From positions 310,001-374,000 of the forward strand of contig NZ_CP012676.1 of assembly GCF_001294575.1 (NCBI RefSeq): a stretch of DNA of 64,000 nucleotides. The letters are read 5' to 3'. Below the pieces are notes generated by a model. It was not told the DNA's origin. It was given only the letters and a program-made list of their open reading frames with translations, and ran no database searches. Origin of the DNA: Pseudomonas versuta (GTDB lineage: Bacteria > Pseudomonadota > Gammaproteobacteria > Pseudomonadales > Pseudomonadaceae). Numbering within the stretch: position 1 is the first letter of the stretch; each line of letters begins with the position of its first letter. Both the position numbers and the translations under genes were made by a program. Positions 10,216-22,033 of this stretch are shown here, one piece after another.

Positions 10216-10253
10216 AAAAAAGCCCCCAAGGCCTTCACCTTGGGGGCTTTTGC
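10216..10253. terminator. Bidirectional terminator between omega-amidase gene and leuA
   Basis: Stem AGCCCCCAAG/CTTGGGGGCT, with A-tract on the left and T-tract on the right, lies between two convergent genes and can end transcription from both sides. Confidence 0.88.
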
Positions 10254-10268
10254 GTTTCAGGCCGGCGC

Positions 10269-11948
10269 CTACGCGGCCTTGGCTTGTGCTTCACTCAGCG
10301 AACGGTTCAGGGCGCTGAACAGGGCCTTGAAGCTGGCGGTGGTGATGTTTTCATCGATGCCCACACCGTGCACTGCGCGCTCACCATTGACCCGCAGCTC
10401 GATATAGGCCGCAGCCTTGGCGTTGGTGCCTGCACCGATGGCGTGCTCGTTATAGTCCATGATTTCGGCTTGCACGGGCAGACCCGCCACCAGCGCTTCC
10501 AGTGCGCCGTTGCCTTTTCCGCTCCAGCGCAGATTGGTCTCGCCAGCGCCTTTGGCAGACACTTCAACTTCTACTGCGCTATGGCCGTTCTCTTCCTGCA
10601 GGCGATGGCTGACCAGGGCGTAAGGCGTGTTGGCCTGCAGATACTCGCTGTGCAACAAGCTGTGGATCTGCTGGGCGGTCATCTCAAGGCCAAGACGGTC
10701 GGTTTCACGCTGAACCACCTGGCTGAACTCGATCTGCATCCGGCGCGGCAGGCTGATGCCGTACTCCTGCTCCAGCAAGTAGGCAATGCCGCCCTTGCCG
10801 GACTGGCTGTTGACCCGGATCACCGCTTCATAGCTGCGGCCAATGTCGGCCGGGTCGATCGGCAAGTACGGCACTTCCCACAAGGCATCCGGTTTTTGCT
10901 GAGTGAAGCCTTTGCGAATTGCGTCCTGGTGCGAGCCGGAGAACGCGGTGTGAACCAGGTCGCCCACATACGGATGACGCGGGTGAACCGGGATCTGGTT
11001 GCACTCTTCGACGACCTTGCGCACGCCATCGATGTCCGAGAAGTCCAGTTCCGGGTTCAGACCCTGGGTGTACATGTTCAGGGCCACGGTGACCAGATCG
11101 ACGTTACCGGTGCGCTCGCCGTTACCGAACAGGCAGCCTTCGACGCGATCGGCCCCGGCCATCAGACCCAGCTCGGTGGCGGCAACGCCAGTACCACGGT
11201 CGTTATGGGTGTGCAAGCTGATCAGCACGCTGTCACGGCGATTGATATGACGACCGAACCATTCGATCTGGTCGGCATAAATATTTGGCGTTGCGCACTC
11301 AACGGTGGCCGGCAAGTTGAGGATCATCTTGTGCTCGGGCGTCGGGTTCCAGACCTCGATCACGGCGTCACAGACTTCCTTGGCGAACTCCAGCTCGGTG
11401 GCACTGAAGGTCTCGGGCGAGTACTCGAACGTCCAGTGGGTTTCAGGCTGCTGAGCGGCATATTTGACGAACAGTTTGGCAGCGCTGACGGCGATCTCTT
11501 TGATCCCCTCCTTGTCCTGGTTGAACACGATGCGGCGGAAAGCCGGGCAGGTCGCGTTGTACAGGTGAACGATGGCCTTTTTCGCCCCGCGCAGGGATTC
11601 AAACGTGCGGGCAATCAAATCTTCACGGCCCTGGGTCAGCACCTGAATGGTGGTGTCGTCCGGGATATGACCGTCTTCGATCAAGGTGCGCACGAAGTCG
11701 AAGTCGGTCTGGGATGCCGCCGGGAACGAAGCCTCAATCTCTTTAACGCCAACGCTGACCAGGGTCTTCCAGAAGCGCAGCTTCTTTACCGCATCCATCG
11801 GCTCGATCAGCGACTGGTTGCCGTCGCGAAGGTCCGAGCTGCACCAGATCGGCGCGCTGGTGATGGTTTTCGATGGCCAGGTACGGTCAGGTAAATCAAT
11901 GACCGGGAAGGCGCGGTATTTGGAAGACGGGTCTTTGAGCATGGTCAT
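10269..11948 (-). CDS. leuA: 2-isopropylmalate synthase, long form
   Basis: A 559-residue enzyme that catalyses the first committed step of leucine synthesis, condensing 2-ketoisovalerate with acetyl-CoA. The HMGL-like TIM barrel starts with [15 protein letters not shown] and carries the metal-binding HxH ([13 protein letters not shown]). The C-terminal ~120 residues form the leucine-sensing regulatory domain ([19 protein letters not shown]). This is the long, yeast/actinobacterial-like LeuA type used by pseudomonads. The ATG at 11948 ([14 protein letters not shown]) follows AAGGATTGCCTG, a good ribosome site. The 340-base upstream region is unusually long and structured and may hold an attenuator. 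Confidence 0.96.
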   Translation of the reverse strand: MTMLKDPSSKYRAFPVIDLPDRTWPSKTITSAPIWCSSDLRDGNQSLIEPMDAVKKLRFWKTLVSVGVKEIEASFPAASQTDFDFVRTLIEDGHIPDDTTIQVLTQGREDLIARTFESLRGAKKAIVHLYNATCPAFRRIVFNQDKEGIKEIAVSAAKLFVKYAAQQPETHWTFEYSPETFSATELEFAKEVCDAVIEVWNPTPEHKMILNLPATVECATPNIYADQIEWFGRHINRRDSVLISLHTHNDRGTGVAATELGLMAGADRVEGCLFGNGERTGNVDLVTVALNMYTQGLNPELDFSDIDGVRKVVEECNQIPVHPRHPYVGDLVHTAFSGSHQDAIRKGFTQQKPDALWEVPYLPIDPADIGRSYEAVIRVNSQSGKGGIAYLLEQEYGISLPRRMQIEFSQVVQRETDRLGLEMTAQQIHSLLHSEYLQANTPYALVSHRLQEENGHSAVEVEVSAKGAGETNLRWSGKGNGALEALVAGLPVQAEIMDYNEHAIGAGTNAKAAAYIELRVNGERAVHGVGIDENITTASFKALFSALNRSLSEAQAKAA

Positions 11949-12029
11949 CAGGCAATCCTTATTTTGCTTGCCGACTATCAGGAGGCGGCCAGCCGAAGAA
12001 ATACAAAGCACAAGGGCGAGGCACTGCGA

Positions 12030-12107
12030 TTAGCTTTGCAGTCGTGCGCTGACGAGGCAAAGGCTGCGGTGCTGGCGGAGCAGAATGAGGGTGTGAGAGG
12101 TTTTCAT
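12030..12107 (-). CDS. Candidate leucine-rich leader peptide upstream of leuA
   Basis: A 25-codon ORF (MKTSHTLILLRQHRSLC, then LVSARLQS) ends 81 bases before the leuA start. It contains six leucine codons, including a CTC-ATT-CTG-CTC cluster, which would suit ribosome-mediated attenuation. An AGGG lies eight bases before its ATG. I do not see a textbook terminator between it and leuA, so its role is uncertain. Confidence 0.3.
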   Translation of the reverse strand: MKTSHTLILLRQHRSLCLVSARLQS

Positions 12108-12168
12108 GGCCTCAACCCTAACCATTGGGTTGAAGGATGGCAAGCGGCGAAAAAATATTGAGAGGAAT

Positions 12169-12193
12169 GCTCGAATATCATGGATATTCGAGC
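12169..12193. promoter_or_regulatory. Perfect 11-bp inverted repeat in the leuA leader
   Basis: GCTCGAATATC, a three-base loop, then its exact complement GATATTCGAGC. On the leuA strand a TTTTTT run follows 13 bases later, too far for a standard terminator. It could be a protein operator or an RNA switch element. Confidence 0.5.
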
Positions 12194-12207
12194 GTTAATT
12201 GCGTGTT

Positions 12208-12240
12208 TTAGTGGTAGTGGTGATTATTATTGCGCTGCAT
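12208..12240 (-). CDS. Candidate 10-residue Asn/His peptide in the leuA upstream region
   Basis: A tiny ORF reading MQRNNNHHYH, starting 52 bases after the M23 peptidase stop and ending just before the perfect hairpin. Runs of one amino acid next to a hairpin are typical of leader peptides, but the codons are Asn and His, not Leu, and no good ribosome site is visible. It may be chance. Confidence 0.2.
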   Translation of the reverse strand: MQRNNNHHYH

Positions 12241-12292
12241 GACGGCTGTTAAGCGTCTGGTGCTGCTGCCAATCATCCCGGTAAGGACCCGC

Positions 12293-13117
12293 TCAAGGTT
12301 GGAAGGCGCCAATAAAAATCGCCGGGTCAACCCGTGCATCGTTAAGGCTGACATTCCAGTGCATGTGCGGGCCCGTAGCGCGACCGGTCGAGCCGACTTT
12401 GCCGACCACATCACCGCGTGCCAATTGCTGACCAACCTTGGTATCGATCTTCGACATGTGGCAAAACATGCTGATAAACCCCTGGCCATGATCGACAAAC
12501 ACCGTGTTGCCGTTGAAGAAATAATTACCGATCAGAATGACCTTGCCAGCTGCCGGTGTCTTGATCGGTGTCCCGGCGGGTACCGCGAAATCCAGCCCGG
12601 CGTGGGGGTTGCGCTCTTCGCCGTTGAAGAAGCGACGTACGCCAAACTTGCTCGACAGCGGCCCGTTCACCGGTTTATCCAGCAACAGGTTGCTTGGTGT
12701 AGTGGGGCTGAACGTGCGATACGCCTTGATCTGCACCGCCAGTTCGTTGTCGATACGCTTGATGTCATCCGGGTTCGGATTGACCTGGCGCTTGTTCTTC
12801 AGGGTGATGCGCTGCTCAGGGTATTTCTTGCTGCCGACCGTAAAGTTCAGGTCGCGTCCACCGGAGCTGACCTGCTGGGGGCCGGGCTTTACGGTCAGCG
12901 GAATACCGACAATCGCCCGCCATGTGTCTTGCTCCTTGACCACCAGCACCGGCTTGCCCTGATAGCTGGCCTTGGGGGCCTGGGCCCCGGTACCCAGCTC
13001 AATCACGGCGACACCGCCAGGGACCGGCTTGTTCAGCAACCGGGTGATGTAGCTGTCAGCTGCATGTGCGTTGAGGGTCAGACACAGCAGTAACAGGGCA
13101 GAGAGAAAACGCGGCAT
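12293..13117 (-). CDS. Secreted M23 family metallopeptidase
   Basis: A 274-residue periplasmic or secreted LytM-type zinc peptidase expected to cut peptidoglycan cross-links. A cleavable signal peptide spans residues 1-19 (LLLLCLTLNAHA). A beta-rich N-terminal domain reaches ~150, and the M23 domain occupies ~155-265 with zinc ligands in NPHAGLDFAVP and the HMHWNV motif (HxH). Both metal motifs are intact, so it is likely active rather than an EnvC-like activator. Its start lies three bases after the xseA stop, so it is co-transcribed with xseA. Confidence 0.92.
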   Translation of the reverse strand: MPRFLSALLLLCLTLNAHAADSYITRLLNKPVPGGVAVIELGTGAQAPKASYQGKPVLVVKEQDTWRAIVGIPLTVKPGPQQVSSGGRDLNFTVGSKKYPEQRITLKNKRQVNPNPDDIKRIDNELAVQIKAYRTFSPTTPSNLLLDKPVNGPLSSKFGVRRFFNGEERNPHAGLDFAVPAGTPIKTPAAGKVILIGNYFFNGNTVFVDHGQGFISMFCHMSKIDTKVGQQLARGDVVGKVGSTGRATGPHMHWNVSLNDARVDPAIFIGAFQP

Positions 13118-13120
13118 TGA

Positions 13121-14500
13121 TCAATCCAGTAATGAAAGGGTGACAGGTGTGAGGTGGTTGTCTTCCACGCGTACATGCAGTTCGCCTTCCCCCAGCCTGG
13201 CCTTCAGGCGCTGGCCGGTACGGGTTTGCCCGGCGCTGCGAATGGCGTTGCCACGCTCATCCAGCAAGATGCTGTAACCCCGGCCCAGGGTGGCCAGCGG
13301 GCTGACCACATGCAGGGTCTGCATTTGGCTTTGCAGTTGCAGTCGACGGCTTTTCAGGCCTTCACGCATGGCCCGTGGCAAGCGCTCGGCCAGGCTGTCC
13401 AGACGCTGGCGCAACATGGCCAGTTGCCGTCCTGGATGTTGTGCAGCCAAGCGTGTTTCGAGCCGGATCAGGCGTTCGCGGCGGGTATTGAGGCTGCGCT
13501 CAAAGGCGCGCCGCATGCGCATGTCCAGGTCGTCCAGACGCTGAGCCTGCTGGCGCAGCCGCTCACCCGGGTGGCGCAAGCGGCGGGCCAGACCGTCCAG
13601 GCGCAGGCGGTCACGCATCAATCGGTCGCGGATGCGCATTACCAGGCGTCGATGCAGGCTTTCGACACGCCGTTGCAGATCGCTGGAGTCCGGGGCCAGC
13701 AACTCCGCAGCCGCCGAGGGGGTTGGTGCGCGTACATCGGCCACAAAGTCACTTATCGAAACATCGGTTTCATGACCGACCGCACTGACAATAGGCGTCA
13801 CGCAGGCATCCACGGCGCGGGCCACGGCTTCTTCGTTGAAGCACCACAGGTCTTCCAGCGAACCGCCGCCACGGGCCAGGATCAGTGCGTCGAAACCCCG
13901 CGCATCGGCAAGCTTGAGTGCCCGCACAATTTGCGCTGTGGCTTCGCGCCCTTGCACGGCAGTGGGGATCAGCGTCAGCTCAACTTGCGGTGCACGGCGG
14001 CGGAATACACTGATGATGTCGCGAATCACCGCCCCGGTAGGCGAACTGATGATCCCGATCCGCTGCGGATGAGCCGGCAAGGGTACCTTGCGCTCGGGAC
14101 TGAACAGGCCTTCGGCGCTGAGTTTCTCTTTCAGGGCATCGAAGGCCAGCCGCAGCGCGCCATCGCCGGCCGGTTCAACGGTATCCAGGATCAGCTGGTA
14201 GTCGCCGCGGCCTTCAAACAGCGAGACCTTGCCGCGTACTTTTACCGCCAGGCCATCCTTGAGTGCCTGGCGCACCCGTGCCGCGTTATTGCGGAACAGA
14301 GCGCAGCGCACCTGGGCGCCGCTGTCTTTGAGGGTGAAGTAAATGTGGCCGGAGGCGGGGCGGGCGAGGTTGGAGATTTCGCCCTCTACCCAGATATTGC
14401 TGAACACGTCTTCGAGCAAGACCCGCGCCCGGCCATTGAGCTGGCTGACAGTCAGGACTTCTCGATCGAGGTTGAGTCGTGCAAAAGGATCTTTAATCAT
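13121..14500 (-). CDS. xseA: Exodeoxyribonuclease VII large subunit
   Basis: A 459-residue large subunit of ExoVII, the single-strand DNA exonuclease used in mismatch repair and DNA end processing. The N-terminal OB fold (VLLEDVFSNIWVEGEISNLARPASGHIYFTL in its conserved order) is followed by the catalytic domain with RIGIISSPTGAVIRDI and LILARGGGSLEDLWCFNE. A long Arg/Leu-rich coiled coil follows (~270-400). The start MIKDPFARLNLDRE matches the usual Pseudomonas N-terminus; longer in-frame starts would add non-conserved residues. It heads a two-gene unit with the M23 peptidase. Confidence 0.95.
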   Translation of the reverse strand: MIKDPFARLNLDREVLTVSQLNGRARVLLEDVFSNIWVEGEISNLARPASGHIYFTLKDSGAQVRCALFRNNAARVRQALKDGLAVKVRGKVSLFEGRGDYQLILDTVEPAGDGALRLAFDALKEKLSAEGLFSPERKVPLPAHPQRIGIISSPTGAVIRDIISVFRRRAPQVELTLIPTAVQGREATAQIVRALKLADARGFDALILARGGGSLEDLWCFNEEAVARAVDACVTPIVSAVGHETDVSISDFVADVRAPTPSAAAELLAPDSSDLQRRVESLHRRLVMRIRDRLMRDRLRLDGLARRLRHPGERLRQQAQRLDDLDMRMRRAFERSLNTRRERLIRLETRLAAQHPGRQLAMLRQRLDSLAERLPRAMREGLKSRRLQLQSQMQTLHVVSPLATLGRGYSILLDERGNAIRSAGQTRTGQRLKARLGEGELHVRVEDNHLTPVTLSLLD

Positions 14501-14585
14501 GCGCGCCATCATAAGGGCGGAATGTGATCGCTGCACCTGTCTGGTTAAGCTCGCGCCCCTAAAAAAAGAACAACGCCATCTCTAC

Positions 14586-14711
14586 ATGCTGTACCTGAAG
14601 ATGCAGCACGGTGGTGCGCAGCTGTTGCTTGCCGCTTGTCTGTTACCGTCGATGGCGTTGGGGTTATGGACGGTCGCCAATTGCCCCGCGTGTCCTTTGT
14701 CCGGCTGGTGA
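14586..14711 (+). CDS. Possible 41-residue hydrophobic peptide
   Basis: A small ORF in the 402-base gap between xseA and the next gene. It has a hydrophobic stretch (LLLAACLLPSMALGLW) followed by a cysteine pair (NCPACPLSGW). It resembles a short exported or membrane peptide. There is no convincing ribosome site and I recognise no family, so this is tentative. Apart from this and the REP pair at 14792-14859 I see nothing in the gap. Confidence 0.2.
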   Translation: MLYLKMQHGGAQLLLAACLLPSMALGLWTVANCPACPLSGW

Positions 14712-14791
14712 CAGGGTTGGTGCTGCGCCGATTGCGCGTTATCTGAGTGCTTGACCTCGCACAGTGAGGCTTTAAGCTGCGCCCTCACCTC

Positions 14792-14859
14792 TGTAGGAGC
14801 GAGCTTGCTCGCGAGCCTTTCAACATAACGCAGAGCTCGCGAGCAAGCTCGCTCCTACA
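14792..14859. repeat. REP pair (inverted)
   Basis: Two 24-base arms, TGTAGGAGCGAGCTTGCTCG(CGAG) and its exact complement, are separated by 20 bases. This is a complete two-sided copy of the main REP family. Confidence 0.88.
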
Positions 14860-14902
14860 CGAGGAGGCGGGTTTTCCTCCCTCACACACATGTGCCGTAC
14901 CC

Positions 14903-17162
<2,260 letters not shown>

Positions 17163-17168
17163 TAGTGG

Positions 17169-17234
17169 TCGCACCCGGGCCAAAACCCGGGTGCGATACG
17201 AATTAAGTCACCGGGGCTGTTTGATTCAGCCCCG
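17169..17234 (+). promoter_or_regulatory. Two hairpins between guaB and guaA
   Basis: Stem TCGCACCCGGG/CCCGGGTGCGA (17169-17196) and stem CGGGGCTG/CAGCCCCG (17212-17234) lie in the 103-base spacer. Neither is followed by a T-run, so they look like processing or mRNA-stability elements rather than terminators. Confidence 0.5.
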
Positions 17235-17265
17235 AGTTGTTTCTGAAATTAATCGAGATTTTGTC

Positions 17266-18843
17266 ATGGCCCTCGACATTCACGCTCACCGCATCCTGAT
17301 TCTGGACTTCGGTTCCCAGTACACCCAGCTGATCGCCCGTCGCGTTCGCGAAATCGGCGTTTACTGCGAACTGCACCCGTTCGACATGGATGACGCAGCG
17401 ATCCGCGAATTCGCACCTAAAGGCATCATCCTTGCCGGTGGCCCGGAATCCGTGCACGAAGCCGACAGCCCGCGCGCGCCACAAGCCGTGTTTGACCTGG
17501 GCGTACCGGTTTTCGGTATCTGCTACGGCATGCAGACCATGGCCGAGCAACTGGGCGGCAAGGTTGAAGGTTCCGAACTGCGCGAATTCGGTTATGCCCG
17601 CGTAGACGTAGTCGGCAAAAGCCGCCTGCTTGACGGTATCGAAGACCACATCGACGCAGACGGCCTGTTCGGTCTGGATGTATGGATGAGCCACGGTGAC
17701 AAGGTCACCAGAATGCCGTCCGACTTCAGCATTCTGGCCAGCACCCCGAGCTGCCCGATTGCCGGCATGTTCAACGATGCCCGCGGTTACTACGGCGTCC
17801 AGTTCCACCCGGAAGTGACCCACACCAAGCAAGGCGGCCGCATCCTGTCGCGCTTTATCCTCGACATCTGCGGCTGCGAAGCCTTGTGGACGCCGTCGAA
17901 AATCGCCGAAGACGCAATCGCCAACATCCGCGCCCAGGTCGGCACCGACAACGTTTTGCTCGGCTTGTCCGGCGGCGTTGACTCCTCGGTGGTTGCAGCA
18001 TTGCTGCATAAAGCGATCGGTGACCAGCTGACGTGCGTGTTCGTGGACAACGGCTTGTTGCGCCTGCACGAAGGCGAGCAGGTCATGGCCATGTTCGCCG
18101 AGAACATGGGCGTTAAAGTGATCCGCGCCAACGCGGCGGACCAGTTCCTGAACAACCTGGCTGGCGAAAGCGATCCAGAGAAAAAGCGCAAGATCATCGG
18201 CCGTACCTTCATCGACGTATTCGATGCCGAATCCTGCAAGCTGGACAACATCAAGTACCTGGCCCAGGGCACCATCTACCCGGACGTGATCGAGTCGGCT
18301 GGCGCCAAAAGCGGCAAGGCTCACGTCATCAAATCGCACCACAACGTGGGCGGTTTGCCGGACGAGATGAACCTCAAACTGGTCGAGCCTCTGCGCGAAC
18401 TGTTCAAGGACGAAGTCCGCCGTCTGGGTCTGGAACTCGGCCTGCCGTACGACATGGTTTACCGTCACCCGTTCCCGGGCCCGGGCCTGGGCGTGCGCAT
18501 CCTGGGTGAAGTGAAGAAGGAATACGCCGACATCCTGCGTCGTGCTGACCACATCTTCATCGAAGAGCTGCGCAAGGCCGACTGGTATCACAAGGTCAGC
18601 CAGGCATTCGTGGTGTTCCAGCCGGTGAAATCGGTTGGCGTGGTAGGTGATGGCCGTCGTTACGCCTGGGTTGTGGCCCTGCGTGCCGTTGAAACCATCG
18701 ACTTCATGACCGCGCGTTGGGCACACCTGCCTTACGAGCTGCTTGAAACCGTCAGCGGTCGCATCATCAATGAGATCGAAGGCATCTCCCGCGTTACTTA
18801 CGACGTGTCGAGCAAGCCGCCAGCAACGATTGAGTGGGAATAA
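17266..18843 (+). CDS. guaA: GMP synthase (glutamine-hydrolysing)
   Basis: A 525-residue enzyme converting XMP to GMP. The N-terminal class I glutamine amidotransferase has nucleophile Cys in [18 protein letters not shown] and His/Glu in [10 protein letters not shown]. The ATP pyrophosphatase domain has the P-loop [11 protein letters not shown]. The C-terminal dimerisation domain ends [15 protein letters not shown]. The ATG at 17266 gives the conserved N-terminus [19 protein letters not shown] strong terminator follows. Confidence 0.97.
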   Translation: MALDIHAHRILILDFGSQYTQLIARRVREIGVYCELHPFDMDDAAIREFAPKGIILAGGPESVHEADSPRAPQAVFDLGVPVFGICYGMQTMAEQLGGKVEGSELREFGYARVDVVGKSRLLDGIEDHIDADGLFGLDVWMSHGDKVTRMPSDFSILASTPSCPIAGMFNDARGYYGVQFHPEVTHTKQGGRILSRFILDICGCEALWTPSKIAEDAIANIRAQVGTDNVLLGLSGGVDSSVVAALLHKAIGDQLTCVFVDNGLLRLHEGEQVMAMFAENMGVKVIRANAADQFLNNLAGESDPEKKRKIIGRTFIDVFDAESCKLDNIKYLAQGTIYPDVIESAGAKSGKAHVIKSHHNVGGLPDEMNLKLVEPLRELFKDEVRRLGLELGLPYDMVYRHPFPGPGLGVRILGEVKKEYADILRRADHIFIEELRKADWYHKVSQAFVVFQPVKSVGVVGDGRRYAWVVALRAVETIDFMTARWAHLPYELLETVSGRIINEIEGISRVTYDVSSKPPATIEWE

Positions 18844-18870
18844 GTCTGGCCGGGTAACCGGTCTGATTTA

Positions 18871-18910
18871 AAAAAGGCGGTCAACACCTGGTGTTGGCCG
18901 CCTTTTTTTA
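18871..18910. terminator. Terminator after guaA
   Basis: AAAAAGGCGG-TCAACAC, loop, GTGTTGG-CCGCCTTTTTTT. A 12-bp stem with one mismatch is followed by seven Ts. Confidence 0.9.
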
Positions 18911-18932
18911 TTTGTTCATCACGCCCCCCAAC

Positions 18933-18981
18933 CTGTAGGCGCGAGTTTTTCAACAGCTCGTGAGCAAGCTCGCTCTTGCAG
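18933..18981. repeat. REP-type palindrome, decayed copy
   Basis: CTGTAGGCGCGAGTTTTTCA followed by AGCTCGTGAGCAAGCTCGCTC. The left arm is shortened and altered relative to the consensus. Confidence 0.7.
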
Positions 18982-19080
18982 AAGCAGTATGCGGCCCTTA
19001 CTGTTTCGCATTTGCAGGTGTATCGTATTCGCCTTTTGCGGGCTGCACGCCTGCGCCGGATATGAGAGGTAGTTGAGTCA

Positions 19081-20457
19081 ATGTCCTTTACCCGTCGACA
19101 AATACTCGGAGGTCTGGCCGGCCTGGTAGTGGTGGGTGTTGGCGCAGGAGGCGCTTCGCGTTACTGGTTGGGCAAAATGGCCGATGCCGAGGCTGGCCAC
19201 GACTATGAGCTGATTGCCGCGCCACTGGACGTTGAGCTGGTGCCCGGTCATCAAACCGAGGCCTGGGCATTCGGCCCTTCGGTACCGGGCACCGAGCTGC
19301 GGGTTCGTCAGGGCGAATGGCTGCGGGTGCGTTTTATCAATCACCTGCCGGTCGCCACCACCATTCACTGGCACGGTATCCGTCTTCCGCTGGAAATGGA
19401 CGGCGTACCCTATGTCTCGCAATTGCCGGTTTTGCCCGGTGAATACTTCGACTACAAGTTCCGCGTGCCGGATGCCGGCAGTTACTGGTACCACCCCCAC
19501 GTCAACAGCAGCGAAGAACTGGGCCGCGGGCTGGTCGGGCCGCTGATTGTCGAGGAGCGCGAGCCCACCGGTTTCAGGCACGAACGGACGCTGAGCATTA
19601 AAAACTGGCACGTGGACGAAGAGGGCGGTTTCCTGCCGTTCAGCATCACCCGTGAAGCCGCACGTGGCGGTACGCCGGGACGACTGTCGACGATTAACGG
19701 CAGCCACGTGCCGACCATTGATTTGCCTGCCGGGCAGATCACCCGGGTGCGCATCCTCAACCTCGACAACACCTTGACCTATCGCCTGAACATCCCCGGC
19801 ATCGACGCCAAAATCTATGCACTGGACGGCAACCCCATCGAGCCAAGGCCTTTGGGCAAGGAATACTGGCTGGGCCCCGGCATGCGTATTTGTCTGGCGA
19901 TCAAGGCTCCGGCGCCAGGGCAAGAGTTGTCGTTGCGCGACGGGCCCGTGCGTCTGGGCACGCTGCGTTCGGTTGCCAATACCGATGCACCGGGTCAGTG
20001 GCCACCGGCGTTGCCCGCCAACCCGATTGCCGAGCCTGATGTGGCGAATGCAGAAAAGCTCAACTTCAATTTCGAATGGGTCGGTTCGGTCTCCGAAGAC
20101 CTGGGCCCCGACCAGCCGCCGAGCCTGTGGCAGATCAATGGCGTGGCCTGGGACATCAAGGACAAAACCTGCGCCGATCGGCCGATAGCCAAACTCAAAC
20201 TGGGCCAGAGCTACATCTTCGAATTGAAGAACATGACCCAGTACCAGCACCCGATCCACCTGCATGGCATGAGCTTCAAGGTGCTGGCGTCCAATCGCAA
20301 AAAAATCATCCCGTATTTCACCGACACCTACCTGCTGGGGAAAAACGAACGTGCCCGCGTGGCCCTGGTGGCGGATAATCCCGGCGTGTGGATGTTCCAC
20401 TGCCATGTGATTGACCACATGGAAACCGGCCTGATGGCCGCAATTGAGGTTTCCTGA
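19081..20457 (+). CDS. Tat-exported multicopper oxidase
   Basis: A 458-residue multicopper oxidase (orthologue of the metallo-oxidoreductase PA3768 by context). The N-terminus has a twin-arginine signal (SFTRRQILGGLAGLVVVG), so it should be folded with copper before export to the periplasm. All four copper-binding motifs are present: HWHG (in TTIHWHGIRL), HPH (WYHPHVNS), HPIHLHG and HCHVIDHMETGLM. The family includes CueO-like metal oxidases and laccases; the substrate is unknown, and no methionine-rich CueO insert is visible. Its stop overlaps the tadA start (TGATG region), so the two genes are coupled. Confidence 0.93.
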   Translation: MSFTRRQILGGLAGLVVVGVGAGGASRYWLGKMADAEAGHDYELIAAPLDVELVPGHQTEAWAFGPSVPGTELRVRQGEWLRVRFINHLPVATTIHWHGIRLPLEMDGVPYVSQLPVLPGEYFDYKFRVPDAGSYWYHPHVNSSEELGRGLVGPLIVEEREPTGFRHERTLSIKNWHVDEEGGFLPFSITREAARGGTPGRLSTINGSHVPTIDLPAGQITRVRILNLDNTLTYRLNIPGIDAKIYALDGNPIEPRPLGKEYWLGPGMRICLAIKAPAPGQELSLRDGPVRLGTLRSVANTDAPGQWPPALPANPIAEPDVANAEKLNFNFEWVGSVSEDLGPDQPPSLWQINGVAWDIKDKTCADRPIAKLKLGQSYIFELKNMTQYQHPIHLHGMSFKVLASNRKKIIPYFTDTYLLGKNERARVALVADNPGVWMFHCHVIDHMETGLMAAIEVS

Positions 20458-20945
20458 TGCGACAAGGGCGTCAACCGCAAATCATCGACCGCAGCCGCGA
20501 TCAAGACTTCATGCGCGAAGCACTGGCGCTGGCGGCCCGGGGCGCGGCACTGGGCGAAGTGCCGGTGGGCGCGGTGCTGGTGCAAGACGGTGAAATTATC
20601 GGACGCGGGTTTAATTGCCCGATCAGCGCCAGCGACCCCAGCGCCCATGCCGAGATGGTTGCCATCCGTGCGGCCGCGGTGGCGGCCAGCAACTATCGGC
20701 TGCCCGGCAGCACGCTGTACGTCACCCTTGAGCCGTGCAGCATGTGCGCGGGCCTGATCGTACACTCGCGCGTGGCCCGGGTGGTCTACGGGGCGCTGGA
20801 GCCCAAGGCCGGGATTGTGCAAAGTCAGGGGCAGTTCTTCACCCAGGGTTTTCTGAATCACCGGGTGCTGTTCGAAGGCGGGGTACTGGCCGAAGAGTGC
20901 GGGGCGATCCTCAGCGAATTCTTCAGGGCCCGTCGGGCCAAATAA
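20457..20945 (+). CDS. tadA: tRNA-specific adenosine deaminase
   Basis: A 162-residue zinc deaminase converting A34 to inosine in tRNA-Arg(ACG). The catalytic HAE (PSAHAEMVAIR) and zinc-binding PCSMC (TLEPCSMCAGLIVHSR) are intact. It starts inside the stop region of the multicopper oxidase gene. That pairing is conserved in Pseudomonas, although the two activities are not obviously linked. Confidence 0.95.
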   Translation: MRQGRQPQIIDRSRDQDFMREALALAARGAALGEVPVGAVLVQDGEIIGRGFNCPISASDPSAHAEMVAIRAAAVAASNYRLPGSTLYVTLEPCSMCAGLIVHSRVARVVYGALEPKAGIVQSQGQFFTQGFLNHRVLFEGGVLAEECGAILSEFFRARRAK

Positions 20946-20956
20946 CTCTGACTGCG

Positions 20957-21066
20957 TAGTCGCTGACGAGGAACGAGGCTGCGATAAGGGCCGCAGGACC
21001 TTCAATCACGGGCCTGCTACGCAGTCCATCGCAGTCCATCGCAGCCTCGTTCCTCGTCAGCGACTA
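20957..21066. repeat. Long palindromic repeat, third family
   Basis: A perfect 29-base inverted repeat (TAGTCGCTGACGAGGAACGA at its left end, 20957-20985; complement at 21038-21066) encloses 52 bases with further nested complementarity. The same sequence recurs at 23968-24075 and in half form at 24199. It lies between the convergent tadA and cmoB genes. Confidence 0.85.
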
Positions 21067-21076
21067 CAGGTTTTTT

Positions 21077-22033
21077 TTATTTTCTGGCGATGATCACTGC
21101 GCGCATCGGCGCCGGCAGCCCTTCGACGGTTTTGCCGGGGTCGTTCGGGTCCAGATAGTCGCTCAGGGACTGGAACTTCATCCACTCCGTGGCGCGCTGT
21201 TCTTCTACCGTGGTGGTGCTCACGTCCACGCAGCGTACGTCGCTGAAACCGGCACGGCGCAGCCAGCGCTCCAGCGCCGGGATCGATGGCAGGAACCACA
21301 CGTTGCGCATCTGCGCGTAACGGTCTTCAGGCACCAGCACCTGATTGACGTCGCCTTCAATGACCAGGGTTTCCAGAACCAGCTCGCCACCCTTGACCAG
21401 GCAATCCTTGAGTGCCAGCAAGTGTTCGATCGGCGAGCGGCGGTGGTAAAACACGCCCATGGAAAACACGGTGTCGAAGCCTTCCAGGTTTGGCGGCAAG
21501 TCTTCGAACGGGAAGGGCAGGTGCCACACGGCTTCTTGTTGCAGGAAGCGCTGCACGGCCTGGAACTGGCAGAAGAATAACCAGTTCGGATCGACCCCGA
21601 TCACGCTGTGGGCACCGGCGCCCAACATGCGCCACATGTAGTAACCGTTGCCGCAGCCTACATCGAGGATGCGTTTGTGCTTGAGGTTGATATGCGGTGC
21701 GACCCGAGACCATTTCCAGTCCGAGTGCCATTCGGTGTCGACATGCACCCCGAACAGGTCGAACGGGCCCTTGCGCCACGGCGACAGGCCCATCAGTGCC
21801 TGACGCATTCGCGCACGGGTTTCGTCGTCGCAGTCGGTGTCCAGGGTCAGGCCGTTGAGCAGGTCGATCTCGGTCGGCTTTACGTCGGGCAAGGCATCCA
21901 GCGCGCTTTGCCAGCGTTCCAGGTCACCGTGGCCTTTCTCCATTTTGACGTCGAGTTGCGCTTGCAGGGTGTTGGCCCATGCAGCCAGTGGAGTGCCGGC
22001 CAGACGCCGGGCGAGGGGGGACAGATCAATCAT
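21077..22033 (-). CDS. cmoB: tRNA U34 carboxymethyltransferase
   Basis: A 318-residue enzyme that transfers a carboxymethyl group from carboxy-SAM to 5-hydroxyuridine at tRNA position 34, giving cmo5U. The Rossmann motif is [17 protein letters not shown] (~residues 125-141), followed by [18 protein letters not shown], typical of CmoB. It overlaps cmoA by four bases and is translated after it. Confidence 0.96.
   Translation of the reverse strand: MIDLSPLARRLAGTPLAAWANTLQAQLDVKMEKGHGDLERWQSALDALPDVKPTEIDLLNGLTLDTDCDDETRARMRQALMGLSPWRKGPFDLFGVHVDTEWHSDWKWSRVAPHINLKHKRILDVGCGNGYYMWRMLGAGAHSVIGVDPNWLFFCQFQAVQRFLQQEAVWHLPFPFEDLPPNLEGFDTVFSMGVFYHRRSPIEHLLALKDCLVKGGELVLETLVIEGDVNQVLVPEDRYAQMRNVWFLPSIPALERWLRRAGFSDVRCVDVSTTTVEEQRATEWMKFQSLSDYLDPNDPGKTVEGLPAPMRAVIIARK

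Noticed and set aside
10176..11894. 572-codon open frame on the plus strand opposite leuA
   Set aside because: It is a mirror of leuA produced by high-GC codon use; no family motif, ribosome site or conserved start.
11964..12161. 65-codon plus-strand ORF in the leuA leader, ending HWVEGWQAAKKY
   Set aside because: Only a TTG start, no ribosome site, several rare codons, and it overlaps the proposed leuA leader on the other strand.
17169..17234. Terminator between guaB and guaA
   Set aside because: Both stems lack a T-run, and guaA has no other clear promoter, so transcription most likely continues.
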